In this document: positions 27,232 through 36,226 of the stretch, in pieces | How positions within the stretch are numbered: the stretch's first letter is position 1 | Layout: the number at the start of each line of letters is the position of its first letter | Assembly: GCF_016728505.1 (NCBI RefSeq) | Contig: NZ_CP068159.1 | Coordinates: 2,455,233 to 2,519,232, forward strand | DNA length: 64,000 nt | Direction: 5' to 3' | Origin: Corynebacterium riegelii | GTDB lineage: Bacteria > Actinomycetota > Actinomycetes > Mycobacteriales > Mycobacteriaceae | Translations under genes and position numbers: made by a program | Notes under the pieces: model-generated | What the model was told of the DNA's origin: nothing | The model's database searches: none | Seen by the model: only the letters and a program-made list of their open reading frames with translations

Positions 27232-28112
27232 TCCGCTTCCAGTTTGTTGATGACCACCGCACCGATTACTCGGTCAAGCGGATGTGTACTGTCCTTGGGC
27301 TTAATCGCAGCTCCTATTACAAATGGAGAAACAGCAAACCCCAACGGCAACGCCGACTAGTCGATGATGGCATTTTGGGTGCGAAGATCACGGCAGTCTT
27401 CGAGGAGAAAAACCAGCTCTACGGCGCGAAACGCATCGCCGCAGAACTGACCTATAACGACGCCTACAACGACAATGGCCCAGTCAACCATAAGCGCGTC
27501 GCCCGGATTATGAAAAAGCTTCGGCTACGTGGCTACACCAAAAAACGCAAGGTCACCACAACCCGACGTGGGGCCGGTCGCGTAGTGTTTGCCGACCTAG
27601 TCAAGCGGGATTTCACGGCACCAGCTGCAAATAAGGTACTGGTGGGCGATATCACCTATCTGCCGATTGCAGACGGGTCGAATATGTATTTAGCTACGGT
27701 GATTGACTGCTACTCCAGGATGCTCGTTGGCTTTGCCATCGCCGAGCACATGCGCACCGAACTCGTCGAGGAAGCGCTTGAGCATGCGCACCGAACCCGC
27801 GGTGATCTTGCTGGAGCGATCTTTCATTCGGACCACGGAAGTGTCTATACCTCGTCGCAGTTTCAGGCCACCTGCCGCAGGCTCAACCTCACCCAGTCAA
27901 TGGGTGAAGTTGGCACCAGTGCCGATAATTCGCTTGCGGAGTCGTTTAACGCCACGCTGAAACGAGAGGTACTCAAAGACGAGAAAGTCTTTGCCAACCA
28001 GCTTGTCTGCCGGCGAGCAGTCTTCGCATGGTGCGTGCGCTACAACACCAGCCGAAGGCACTCCTGGTGCAAGTACCTCACCCCCACAGAGTACGAAGCC
28101 CTCGCCGCATAA
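27228..28112 (+). CDS. IS3-family transposase orfB
   Basis: A 294-residue integrase-core protein starting at GTG 27228. It has HTH_21-like YSVKRMCTVLGLNRSSYYKW and catalytic blocks VGDITYLP, HSDHGSVYTS and LAESFNATLKRE. It appears intact. Confidence 0.92.
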   Translation: MIRFQFVDDHRTDYSVKRMCTVLGLNRSSYYKWRNSKPQRQRRLVDDGILGAKITAVFEEKNQLYGAKRIAAELTYNDAYNDNGPVNHKRVARIMKKLRLRGYTKKRKVTTTRRGAGRVVFADLVKRDFTAPAANKVLVGDITYLPIADGSNMYLATVIDCYSRMLVGFAIAEHMRTELVEEALEHAHRTRGDLAGAIFHSDHGSVYTSSQFQATCRRLNLTQSMGEVGTSADNSLAESFNATLKREVLKDEKVFANQLVCRRAVFAWCVRYNTSRRHSWCKYLTPTEYEALAA

Positions 28113-28179
28113 CCATGTGCTAAAGTAAGCCCCGTAATTTCACCATTGATGGTGTCTACTTTTCGGGGGTCGGGCCCGC

Positions 28180-29661
28180 GTTCCAGTCTTGGTATTGCAT
28201 AACATAAATATCGTGAATGGAGGTATGACTTTTGCCGTGCTGAAACGCGCGGAGGCGCTAGCTGCGGTGTGCCCACAGGTGCTCGTTTTTACTTACGGTT
28301 TCCACCGTGACTTTGCTGGATGTGTCCAACATTGGAAAAACTCACTAGAGAATTCGGAGAATCTGCACTTTATCAACCTGTTCGAAGGGAGCGGCCTTTC
28401 TCAACGCGAACCGAATTCTATCGGACCGGATGAGCATGTAATTAAGGATCCAAAGAATCCCGGTGGACAACGCGTATTTACAAATGGCGTATACAGTAGG
28501 TACGAAAAGAGGGATGCATTAGGATGCCTTGACTTTGTCGATTATTTCCAGGCTCCATGGACGCGTGTGAAGAAAGATGTTTATTCTCGAAGTGGGCATC
28601 CGTTAGTAACACACTATATGGATAAGGCTACGAACAAGATCTCTTATAGCACGTATCAAGATCCGCAGGGTAAGCCAATCTACTCTGTCAAAGTTAATCC
28701 CGAATCTGGAAAGCCGACATCATACTTTTGTTTCCTCGATTACGCTGAAGGGCGTGAGTGTCGAAGTCTAGAGGAAGTAGTTGGAATCTGGCTCGTTCGG
28801 GAATTGCAGCATCTCGTGCGCGTGGTGTTGTTCGCGGATAAGCGCGAGTTTGCAGGAGTTTTTGCTGAAATACCCGCCGAACGACGCGTTTTCTGTTTCC
28901 ATAGCACTCACCTTGAATACCCCAGTGAAGATAGAGACAGCCTTCACCCAACTTTGAACGGGCTAAAAGTAAACTTGGGGGCATTCGATCAAATTATTAG
29001 TCTGACTGAGAGTCAGAGTGAGGATTTGAGGCGTACATTCGGGCTTTCTCGACGTGAGGTTGTTACTATTCCGCACCCACAGAAGGAAATCCCCCAAGCG
29101 GAACAGCAGCCGATCGACTTTTATAATCAGAAGGTAACGTCGGTAGCACGCTACCATTCTGCAAAAAATCTTAAGGATGCGATACGTGCATTTGCCCTTG
29201 TCCTAGAAGAATTTCCGGACGCCACTTATGACATCTACGGCTATGGTCCGGAGAAACAGGCCCTTCAAGAACTGATTGACGAGCTACAGATCGGCGACGC
29301 GGTTAAACTCCGTGGGTTTGTGCAGAATACGCATGCAGTTTATCGAGATTCATGCGTGACAATTTTGTCGAGCCAGTACGAAGGGCAGCCCCTTGTACTG
29401 GGAGAGTCAATGGCAGTAGGGGTTCCGGTTGTTGCATATGACTGCAATTATGGCCCGCGCGATGTCATTCGGAACAACGTGGACGGCATTCTTGTGAGAA
29501 AACATGATGTGGCAGGACTCGCAGAAGGAATTAAGAAGATTCTCCGAGATCCGAGCTTTAGGAGAGAATTATCTACTAGGGCAAGAGAGGTTTCGACTCG
29601 CTTTAGTGAGTCCAAATACAGAGAGGAGTTAGTCACACGAGTCTTAGCGGGAAAGGATTGA
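28180..29661 (+). CDS. GT4 glycosyltransferase, 5'-truncated by IS insertion
   Basis: From the IS border the frame continues for about 493 codons: LHNINIVNGGMTFAVLKRA (donor loop start), then SLTESQSEDLRRTFG, VARYHSAKNLKDAIRAF, and QYEGQPLVLGESMAVGVPVVA with the GT4 ExxxxxxxE pattern. It resembles poly(glycerol-phosphate) glucosyltransferases (TagE-like). Its own GTG start and ribosome site are 1.3 kb upstream, beyond the IS. Remaining starts (TTG 28189, GTG 28213, ATG 28225) lack a well-spaced ribosome site, so expression is doubtful. Confidence 0.8.
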   Translation, partial: VPVLVLHNINIVNGGMTFAVLKRAEALAAVCPQVLVFTYGFHRDFAGCVQHWKNSLENSENLHFINLFEGSGLSQREPNSIGPDEHVIKDPKNPGGQRVFTNGVYSRYEKRDALGCLDFVDYFQAPWTRVKKDVYSRSGHPLVTHYMDKATNKISYSTYQDPQGKPIYSVKVNPESGKPTSYFCFLDYAEGRECRSLEEVVGIWLVRELQHLVRVVLFADKREFAGVFAEIPAERRVFCFHSTHLEYPSEDRDSLHPTLNGLKVNLGAFDQIISLTESQSEDLRRTFGLSRREVVTIPHPQKEIPQAEQQPIDFYNQKVTSVARYHSAKNLKDAIRAFALVLEEFPDATYDIYGYGPEKQALQELIDELQIGDAVKLRGFVQNTHAVYRDSCVTILSSQYEGQPLVLGESMAVGVPVVAYDCNYGPRDVIRNNVDGILVRKHDVAGLAEGIKKILRDPSFRRELSTRAREVSTRFSESKYREELVTRVLAGKD

Positions 29662-30154
29662 GCGCAGAATGTTCGGTCCATGGCAACTTAGGATCGACGC
29701 TACCTTCTTATTAGATGACTGTGACCAATTGTAGATACTTGTATTGCCCGAGTTTGCGCAGCTCGGGTTTGGGGCTTGCGACAGGTTCATCTACAACAAA
29801 GGATATAGAGCCGTTTTGAGGTTTTGAGCTCCGGTGCAGTATAAACAGAATTTCGAGGCTGTGAATTGCCCGTTGTGGGCCGACGGTCAGTTCTAAGGGG
29901 AGCATTAAGGATTCGCCTTGGCAGCTTCACTCGGGCCCCCGACGGTCGCATCGGAAAGCCGTGCACTTTGCTTGATTGCGTGACCGGTCTTGCACCTGGA
30001 TGAAGTAGCGGTTTCGGGAGGGACGTTCTTTGAAGAGTGGACGATTCAATCTCAATGGCTACCGCTACTAGCGGGGACCTGACCGTCATCTGCCATAAGA
30101 GGCTGGGTTGTGTGTTGAAAATACCTGCCAGAGAATAAGACCAGCGACCTGAGA
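29662..30154. other. Intergenic region between convergent polymer genes
   Basis: About 490 bp without a convincing gene. It contains the hairpin at 29747-29767. At 30074 a GGACCTGACC stretch recalls an IS3 end, but too briefly to call. Confidence 0.45.
29747..29770 (+). terminator. Putative terminator after the GT4 gene
   Basis: CCCGAG and CTCGGG form a 6-bp stem with a 9-nt loop followed by TTT. It is short, about 85 bp after the stop. Confidence 0.45.
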
Positions 30155-31438
30155 CTAGACGCTTTTACACCAGTTAGTTATTCCGCGGGTGTCGATGAGG
30201 TTAGGGTGTCTTTCAAGATCCTGGGCGTTTTCCCGGAATAGGGTGTGATCAACAAGCACGACGGCAATATCTGCCGCTTTGAGTCCAGTTTTAAAATCAG
30301 TAAAAAACGTATTATCTTTGCTCGCCAGGTTCTTAGGTAACTTGTGGAGATTCGGTTCAACCACACCGATTTTCGCATCTGGGTATTGTTCGGCAAGTCT
30401 TTCTGTAATTTGTAATGCAGGAGATTCACGCAGATCGTCGATATCTGGTTTAAATGTAATGCCGAAGATGCATATGCAAAGATTCGAGTGGGGGGTCTCT
30501 AGTTTGTCGACGTTTTCCGCGATTTTGTCTAGAACATAATAGGGTTTGTCGTCGTTTACGTGTCGTGCAGTGGTGATCAACCGTGCTGAGTCTGGTGCAG
30601 AGTGGACGATAAACCACGGATCAATGGCGATACAGTGGCCTCCTACGCCAGGACCTGGTTGTAAAATATCGACGCGGGGGTGTTTGTTTGCAAGAAAACG
30701 TAGCTCCCAGATATCGATTCCGAGCTTATCGCATACTATTGAAAGCTCGTTTGCGAAAGCGATATTCACATCACGAAATGCGTTTTCTGCCAGCTTGGCC
30801 ATTTCTGCGGTGCGGGAGTCCGTGGTTAGGATTTCGCCGTCGCAGAACGTTTTGTAAAGGTCGCGGGCCATCTCGGTTGCATCTTCGGTGACACCTCCCA
30901 CAATGCGAGCATTTGTTTGCATCTCTGCCATGATTTTACCCGGGAGTACGCGTTCAGGGGCGTGCGCGAAAAAGACGGAAGACGCTTTGGTTCCGTTATC
31001 AGTGAGGTCGGGCCTAGCATCAAGTATGCGCTGTGCTATCTCCTCGGTGAGGCCGGGCGGACAAGTCGATTCCAGTACTATCAATTCCCCGCCTTCGAGT
31101 AGCGGCGCAATCGTATCCGCTGCGTTGTGTACAAACGATAGGTCGGCGAGCTTATCTGGACGTATCGGGGTGGGCACCGCGATGATATACGCTTGGGCCC
31201 GATTGAGTTCGGTGCCCGCTCGTAGCCTTTTGGTGGCTACTACGTTCGATAAAAGTGCCTCGAGCCCTGGCTCGTTAAACGGTAATGTGCCGTGATTTAC
31301 GTTTTCAACGAGTGACGGATTTAAATCCATGCCATACACTTCTAAACCCGCGTTGGCAAAAAAAGCCGCAGTGGGCAATCCGATGTAACCCAGACCAATG
31401 ACGGCAACATCGTATTTTCTAATAGGGTCAGATGTCAT
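30155..31438 (-). CDS. wecC: UDP-N-acetyl-D-mannosamine dehydrogenase
   Basis: ATG 31438 is chosen over the ATG two codons upstream because TGAGG is seven bases before it. The 427-residue protein has an N-terminal NAD-binding Rossmann motif (VAVIGLGYIGLPTA) and central ESTCPPGLTEE. The catalytic cysteine lies in GPGVGGHCIAIDPWF (about Cys269). The C-terminal UDP-binding region has FGITFKPDIDDLRESPA. It oxidises UDP-ManNAc to UDP-ManNAc uronic acid. wecB upstream supplies the substrate; the gap is about 90 bp. Confidence 0.92.
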   Translation of the reverse strand: MTSDPIRKYDVAVIGLGYIGLPTAAFFANAGLEVYGMDLNPSLVENVNHGTLPFNEPGLEALLSNVVATKRLRAGTELNRAQAYIIAVPTPIRPDKLADLSFVHNAADTIAPLLEGGELIVLESTCPPGLTEEIAQRILDARPDLTDNGTKASSVFFAHAPERVLPGKIMAEMQTNARIVGGVTEDATEMARDLYKTFCDGEILTTDSRTAEMAKLAENAFRDVNIAFANELSIVCDKLGIDIWELRFLANKHPRVDILQPGPGVGGHCIAIDPWFIVHSAPDSARLITTARHVNDDKPYYVLDKIAENVDKLETPHSNLCICIFGITFKPDIDDLRESPALQITERLAEQYPDAKIGVVEPNLHKLPKNLASKDNTFFTDFKTGLKAADIAVVLVDHTLFRENAQDLERHPNLIDTRGITNWCKSV

Positions 31439-31530
31439 GGACATTCCTCAAACGTTATGTGGTCGGGCGAGAATTTAGTCTAGCGTTTGTCTTGCTAAGT
31501 AGACTCCGAAGGATCAGGCCAAGCTCCCGG

Positions 31531-32691
31531 CTAGGCGAGACGCGGATCAAATTCCGCGAGTGAGCTTGTAGCTGTCAATCCTAAGAGTTCTTCGATTACC
31601 TGGATGGTTCGCGTGGATGCGCATCCATCGCCGTAGGGGTTAGTGGCATTTTTCATCGCAGTAAGCTTAGGGGGGCTATCGAGGAGCTCCGACGCAACCT
31701 TATCTATTTGACGGGGATTTGAGCCGACCAGCTTGACTGCCCCGGATTGAATTGCTTCGGGGCGCTCAGTGTTGTCTCTGATCAGCAGGGCAGGTATTCG
31801 AAGCGCGGGTGCCTCCTCTTGAATGCCGCCTGAGTCAGTAATGATCAAGTCTGACCGTTTCATGAGCTCGACAAATTGATCATATGGCAGTGGTCCGGTA
31901 GTGACGACGTTTGGAAGTGAAGTGAGGGTCGGTAGTAGCCGTTTCTGAACTTTTGGGTTCAAGTGCATTGGAACATAAAATCCAACGTCAGTGTATCGCT
32001 TTGCTAGTGTCGCAATTGCTGTGCTGATCTCCGCAAGCGTGGAAATATTCTCCCGTCGATGCGTCGTGAAAACAATATGACGGTTATAAGTTCTCAGCGC
32101 GATTTGAATCTCGGGGTTTGAAATTTCGGAACCCCTACTGGCGATCGTTTGGAGAGAATCGATGACCGTGTTGCCAGTGACCGTGATGGAATGGTTCGGA
32201 ACTCCTTCTCTGAGCAGGTTTTCCTTTGCTAGTTGTGTTGGTGCAAGGTGATGCGTCGCGATTGCTGAAATGATCTTTCTGTTTGCTTCCTCCGGAAATG
32301 GCGAACTTAGGTCGTTTGATCGGAGGCCGGCTTCGAGATGGAGAATCTTTGCTCGTCGGTTGAAACCTGCGATTGCAGCCGATGCGGCAGTGGAGGTGTC
32401 TCCTTGGACCAAGACTAGATCGGGCTTATTGTCCTTTAATATATAATCTAGTCCTTTAAGCGACCGGGAAAGGATTCGATTTAGGGTCTGCCGCTTGTGC
32501 ATCAATCCAAGGTCAATGTCGGGCTTGAACCCAAAAAGGGTTGTTACTTGTGAAGCCATCTCACGGTGCTGGCCAGTGGATACTACCAACGTTAAGAAAC
32601 GTGAATCTTCACGAAGCAGTCGGATGACAGGCGCCAGCTTGATAGCCTCTGGTCTCGTTCCGTATGTGACCATTACCGTTTTGGTTTTCAC
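31531..32691 (-). CDS. wecB: UDP-N-acetylglucosamine 2-epimerase (non-hydrolysing)
   Basis: GTG start with AAAAGGA upstream, 386 residues. Family motifs are YGTRPEAIKLAPVI, STGQHREM, VQGDTSTAASAA, HLEAGLRSND, PFPEEANRK and TDSGGIQEEAP. It interconverts UDP-GlcNAc and UDP-ManNAc. With wecC it provides UDP-ManNAcA for a surface polymer. Length is normal. Confidence 0.94.
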   Translation of the reverse strand: MKTKTVMVTYGTRPEAIKLAPVIRLLREDSRFLTLVVSTGQHREMASQVTTLFGFKPDIDLGLMHKRQTLNRILSRSLKGLDYILKDNKPDLVLVQGDTSTAASAAIAGFNRRAKILHLEAGLRSNDLSSPFPEEANRKIISAIATHHLAPTQLAKENLLREGVPNHSITVTGNTVIDSLQTIASRGSEISNPEIQIALRTYNRHIVFTTHRRENISTLAEISTAIATLAKRYTDVGFYVPMHLNPKVQKRLLPTLTSLPNVVTTGPLPYDQFVELMKRSDLIITDSGGIQEEAPALRIPALLIRDNTERPEAIQSGAVKLVGSNPRQIDKVASELLDSPPKLTAMKNATNPYGDGCASTRTIQVIEELLGLTATSSLAEFDPRLA

Positions 32692-32833
32692 GCGATTCCT
32701 TTTATTCGACGCTAATCATGATTAATGAGGTTTGTTGGTAGGGCTATATTAGCCAATTGTTGCTTTGCCCGGATTAGTGTTGTTGTGTGCTGCTCTACCC
32801 TCTGAATCGGCCTGACTTTTTGAGAGTGGCGTG

Positions 32834-33766
32834 TTACGCGGCGTGAAGGCCTGCGTGGTTTTCTCGTTGGTAGTTGGTGTAGTGCTCGATCGGCGGGATA
32901 TGCCCGAGCGAGGAATGCAACCGCTCGTGATTATACCAGTGGACCCATCCGGCTGTGGCGCGTTCCACCTCACTCCAGTTCGTCCACGTCCCCGCTTCGA
33001 AATCAATGAGTTCAGACTTGTACAGCCCGATCGTTGACTCCATCAGACCGTTGTCGTAAGCGTCGCCGACGGTGCCGATGGACCCATCCATCTGGTGGAC
33101 GGCCAGCAGCCGGCGGAGATCTGTGGAGGTGTACTGTGAGCCCGCATCCGAGTGATGGATCACCCCGGCCGAATCAAAGTACGGGTCCTGGCGCTGGCGT
33201 ATCGCCAGTGCCTGTCGCAGCGCACGGATGACCAAAGATTTCGTGGCTCGGGTGTCCACGACATACGCCAGGATCTCACGGGTGAACACGTCGGTGACAA
33301 AAGCCACGTAGCTGAAACCGCAACTGGTGTGCACATACGTGAAATCCGCGACCCACCACTGATCGGGACGCTGAGCCTGCGACCAGGCCCGTTGAATACG
33401 ATCCGGGAAACGCTCGGCGGAGGGATCAGCAACGGTGGTGCGTGTGGTCTTGCGTCGGAGTACACCCGCGATTCCAAGGATATTCATGAGGCGTTGCACC
33501 TGGTCACGGCCGATGTTCCAGCCTGCCCGGTGGGCGGCTTTCCATAGTTTTCGTCGCCCGTAGACCCGCCGATTGGCCCGCCACAGCTCAAAGAGCCGGT
33601 GCGCGGTGTAAGCCTCATCCAGCTCGGCAGGGGTGGGCCCGAAACCACGGGCCTGGAAGCGGTAGAACGTTGCTGGTGAAATAGCGTATTCATGCTCATT
33701 GAGCACGCGGCACATCCGCTCGATGGAATACAGGTGCCGGTGAGTGCGGAGGAAGTCCACAATCAC
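32834..33766 (-). CDS. IS3-family transposase orfB
   Basis: A 310-residue integrase-core protein with YSIERMCRVLNEHEYAISPAT, then catalytic blocks VADFTYVHT, HHSDAGSQYTS and GLMESTIGLYK. ATGA overlap with orfA. Intact. It differs from the other two IS3 types in this window. Confidence 0.92.
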   Translation of the reverse strand: MIVDFLRTHRHLYSIERMCRVLNEHEYAISPATFYRFQARGFGPTPAELDEAYTAHRLFELWRANRRVYGRRKLWKAAHRAGWNIGRDQVQRLMNILGIAGVLRRKTTRTTVADPSAERFPDRIQRAWSQAQRPDQWWVADFTYVHTSCGFSYVAFVTDVFTREILAYVVDTRATKSLVIRALRQALAIRQRQDPYFDSAGVIHHSDAGSQYTSTDLRRLLAVHQMDGSIGTVGDAYDNGLMESTIGLYKSELIDFEAGTWTNWSEVERATAGWVHWYNHERLHSSLGHIPPIEHYTNYQRENHAGLHAA

Positions 33767-34086
33767 TTTAGTTTGCGGTCGAGCTCCGCCTGGGCGAAAA
33801 AAGCTGAGGCCAGTTTCAGGATCTCGTTGGCTTCTTTGAGCCGGGCATTTTCCTTGCGCAGGGTGATAAGTTCCGCGTCTTTCTCGGCATCGGATTGCTC
33901 GACGGCGGCGTCTACCTTCTTCTCTTCTGCGCGTACCCAGTTGCGGATAGTCGATGTTTTGATGCCGATGACAGCTTCGACAGCGCGTAGTGCGGCTGCC
34001 TTGGATGAAGCGCCGTCAGCGAGCTCCTCGAAATACAGGCGCACCGCCCGCTGGCGGGTCTCCTGGTCGTAAGGGCTGATAGCCAT
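33763..34086 (-). CDS. IS3-family transposase orfA
   Basis: A 107-residue protein with an HTH (AVIGIKTSTIRNWVRAEEKK) and a coiled-coil tail (LRKENARLKEANEILKLAS) ending FFAQAELDRKLK. GGAGGAAC lies just before the ATG. Confidence 0.92.
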   Translation of the reverse strand: MAISPYDQETRQRAVRLYFEELADGASSKAAALRAVEAVIGIKTSTIRNWVRAEEKKVDAAVEQSDAEKDAELITLRKENARLKEANEILKLASAFFAQAELDRKLK

Positions 34087-34280
34087 GATGTTCCTCCTGT
34101 GTTACATCATGCCCTCTCACCAACCCAGGCCGGTTTAAGGTGTACCAGCGGAGTTATTTATACTACCAAGGCTGATTTCGAGCGCAATAACAGATGCATC
34201 CAACGTCCCCATCTTGAATTGCTCCGATACCCTAAACCGTGCACACATTTCTAAACACCAGCTAGACGGGATTTCACTGC

Positions 34281-36209
34281 ATGTTGTTGGATGTAGACCG
34301 CATTAAAGACAGAGCAGGAACCGCAATCTCTCAAATCCGAAACGGGAATTTTGACTATGTGTTCGCCAAACTTGTTAATGAAGTTGGCCGGCTCACTAAC
34401 ACTGCTTCGCACCGGAAGCACTCCTTGCTTCGGGGAGGCTCCTTAAACCGACCCTCCGTGTCTCCACTTTCGCTAGAAAAACCACACTTCCCGGAGACTA
34501 CTGCTGCAGTTATCCTGGATGATTTTTCGTATCAATGTTGGCAGGGGGAGTTCAACACCGTAAAAGTAGCACCAGGGCGTTGGACCGAACAGTTAGAAAA
34601 TACATCTATCGATTTTCTACTTGTGGAATCTGCTCACGCTGGCAACGGTGGAACATGGGCTGGAAAAATCAAGACCAGCTCGTTGGATCCCGACCTTGCT
34701 CAACTCCTGGATTGGTGCAAGCAGCACCAGATCCCCACGGTATTTTGGAACAAGGAAGATCCCCCTCACTTCGACGATTTTCTTGCAACAGCGACCGCCT
34801 TTGACATCATTTTCACCACTGATGAAAACATGGTTACCCGCTATCAGGAAGCAGCCCCTGAAGCAGCGGTCAATGTCCTTCCGTTTGCAGCACAGCCCCT
34901 CATTCACAACCCGGCGCGGAACTCCCCTATCGGGCCGAAGGTCCAAGATAGGCGTTGGCAGCAGGGAGATGTCGCGTTCGCAGGAACGTTTTTTAACCAC
35001 AAATACTCTGCGCGAAAAAAGCACCTAGAAGATCAACTTTTCGCAGCGGCTAATATCGCTGAAAAATACCGGTACCAATTCACCATCTATTCGCGGTTAG
35101 GAAATGTTGACAAACGCTATCGGTTTCCGAGGCGAGTACAGAAGTACATCGCGGGTAGTCTCTCCGCAGACCAAATGCTTCAGGCCAATAGGGAGCACAA
35201 GGTTTTTCTGAATGTAAATTCAGTAGATTCCAGTCCCACGATGTGTTCGCGTCGCGTATTTGAGCTGCCCGCATATGGTGCTGCGCTGCTTACATCTCCA
35301 AGTCCAGCGATTGAGAATTTCTTCTCCCCAGATCAAATTGCTGTTGCTGAGAATCAGGATCAGGCCCGAGCGCATTTGTTGACCCTGCTCAAGTCACCAG
35401 AGGTCCGTGAACGCATGGTGCACCGCGCACAGCGCACCATCTGGAACAAGCACTGCTATCACCACCGTGCAGCACAGCTACTTAACGCCGCTGGAATCAA
35501 GCATGCTGCTATCGCTACAGATCCTTTGATCTCCGTCATCGCGCCATCCAACAGGCCTGACAACATGGATCACTTGTTTAGCCAATACGGTCGGCAAATC
35601 AATGTTCGCAGAGAACTAATTCTTGTGTGCCATGGTTTTAATCTGCAGGACAGTCAGATTGATAGTTTCTGTAGCCAATACGAGATACCACACGATGAGG
35701 TACAGGTCATTGCTGCATCGGAGGAGCAATCCCTTGGCGAGTGTCTTAATGCGGCAGTCGAGCGATCCTCCGGTGATTTCATCGCCAAATTCGATGATGA
35801 CGACTTGTACCTCCCCCATTACCTCGAAGATATGCGCAACGCGGCGATGTACAGCGGTGCGGATCTCGTTGGCAAACAGGCTTGCTACGCGTACATCGAA
35901 AGCAAGAACGCCATCGTGTTACGGCATCCAGAGAGGGAGCACATCTGGACGAACTTTGTTGCCGGCCCAACCCTGTTCGGCCCCCGCACAACTTTTGAGT
36001 CATTCCCTTTCGAAAATCGAACTAACGGCGAGGACACTGCGCTACTTCGTACATTGGAGCGCAAGGGGCGCTATATCTATTCCGCCGATCGCTTCAACTT
36101 CATTCAAGTCAGAGGCGGCGAGCACACGTGGCAGCTTGCTGATGCAGAGTTCATGGCACAAGGTGAAGTTAGAACTTTCGGCTTAAACGAAGCACACGTT
36201 GAAGCGTAA
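34281..36209 (+). CDS. Bifunctional glycosyltransferase: CgeB-like GT-B domain plus GT2 domain
   Basis: The protein has 642 residues. The N-terminal 400 resemble the CgeB/DUF3880 type: IPTVFWNKEDPPHFDDF, DIIFTTDENMV, VAFAGTFFNHKY, RRVFELPAYGAALLT. The C-terminal 230 are a GT2 fold starting ISVIAPSNRPDNMDHL, with the metal-binding motif FDDDDLYLPHYL. No membrane segments. It converges with the leftward GT2-TagF gene 17 bases away. Its own upstream region was invaded by the IS3 element. Confidence 0.82.
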   Translation: MLLDVDRIKDRAGTAISQIRNGNFDYVFAKLVNEVGRLTNTASHRKHSLLRGGSLNRPSVSPLSLEKPHFPETTAAVILDDFSYQCWQGEFNTVKVAPGRWTEQLENTSIDFLLVESAHAGNGGTWAGKIKTSSLDPDLAQLLDWCKQHQIPTVFWNKEDPPHFDDFLATATAFDIIFTTDENMVTRYQEAAPEAAVNVLPFAAQPLIHNPARNSPIGPKVQDRRWQQGDVAFAGTFFNHKYSARKKHLEDQLFAAANIAEKYRYQFTIYSRLGNVDKRYRFPRRVQKYIAGSLSADQMLQANREHKVFLNVNSVDSSPTMCSRRVFELPAYGAALLTSPSPAIENFFSPDQIAVAENQDQARAHLLTLLKSPEVRERMVHRAQRTIWNKHCYHHRAAQLLNAAGIKHAAIATDPLISVIAPSNRPDNMDHLFSQYGRQINVRRELILVCHGFNLQDSQIDSFCSQYEIPHDEVQVIAASEEQSLGECLNAAVERSSGDFIAKFDDDDLYLPHYLEDMRNAAMYSGADLVGKQACYAYIESKNAIVLRHPEREHIWTNFVAGPTLFGPRTTFESFPFENRTNGEDTALLRTLERKGRYIYSADRFNFIQVRGGEHTWQLADAEFMAQGEVRTFGLNEAHVEA

Positions 36210-36226
36210 TTTTGCCGTTGCTGTGG

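Larger units (their letters stand above)
26849..28177 (+). mobile_element. Complete IS3-family element inserted in the GT4 gene
   Basis: The ends are GGACCTGACCCC and the complement of GGGCCCGACCCC, with TAGACACC also matching further in. The 3-bp duplication GCG flanks it (26846-26848 and 28178-28180), usual for IS3. It is 1329 bp and carries intact orfA and orfB. A truncated identical left end lies at 22283-22494. Confidence 0.88.
32803..34137 (-). mobile_element. Complete IS3-family element
   Basis: Ends TGAATCGGCCTGACTTTTTG (from 32803) and the complement of TAAACCGGCCTGGGTTGG (to 34137) are imperfect inverted repeats around orfA and orfB. No matching target duplication could be seen, so the ends may be off by a few bases. 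It separates wecB from the CgeB-like gene. Confidence 0.82.

Noticed and set aside
10661..30030. Short similarity of GGGCTGCACCCTGATGAAG (10.66 kb) to a stretch near 29.98 kb
   Set aside because: About 20 bases with mismatches and no shared frame beyond LHxDEVA. Could be chance.
30069..30083. GGACCTGACC at 30074 as a third IS3 end
   Set aside because: Only ten bases match and the TAGACACC part of the repeat is absent.
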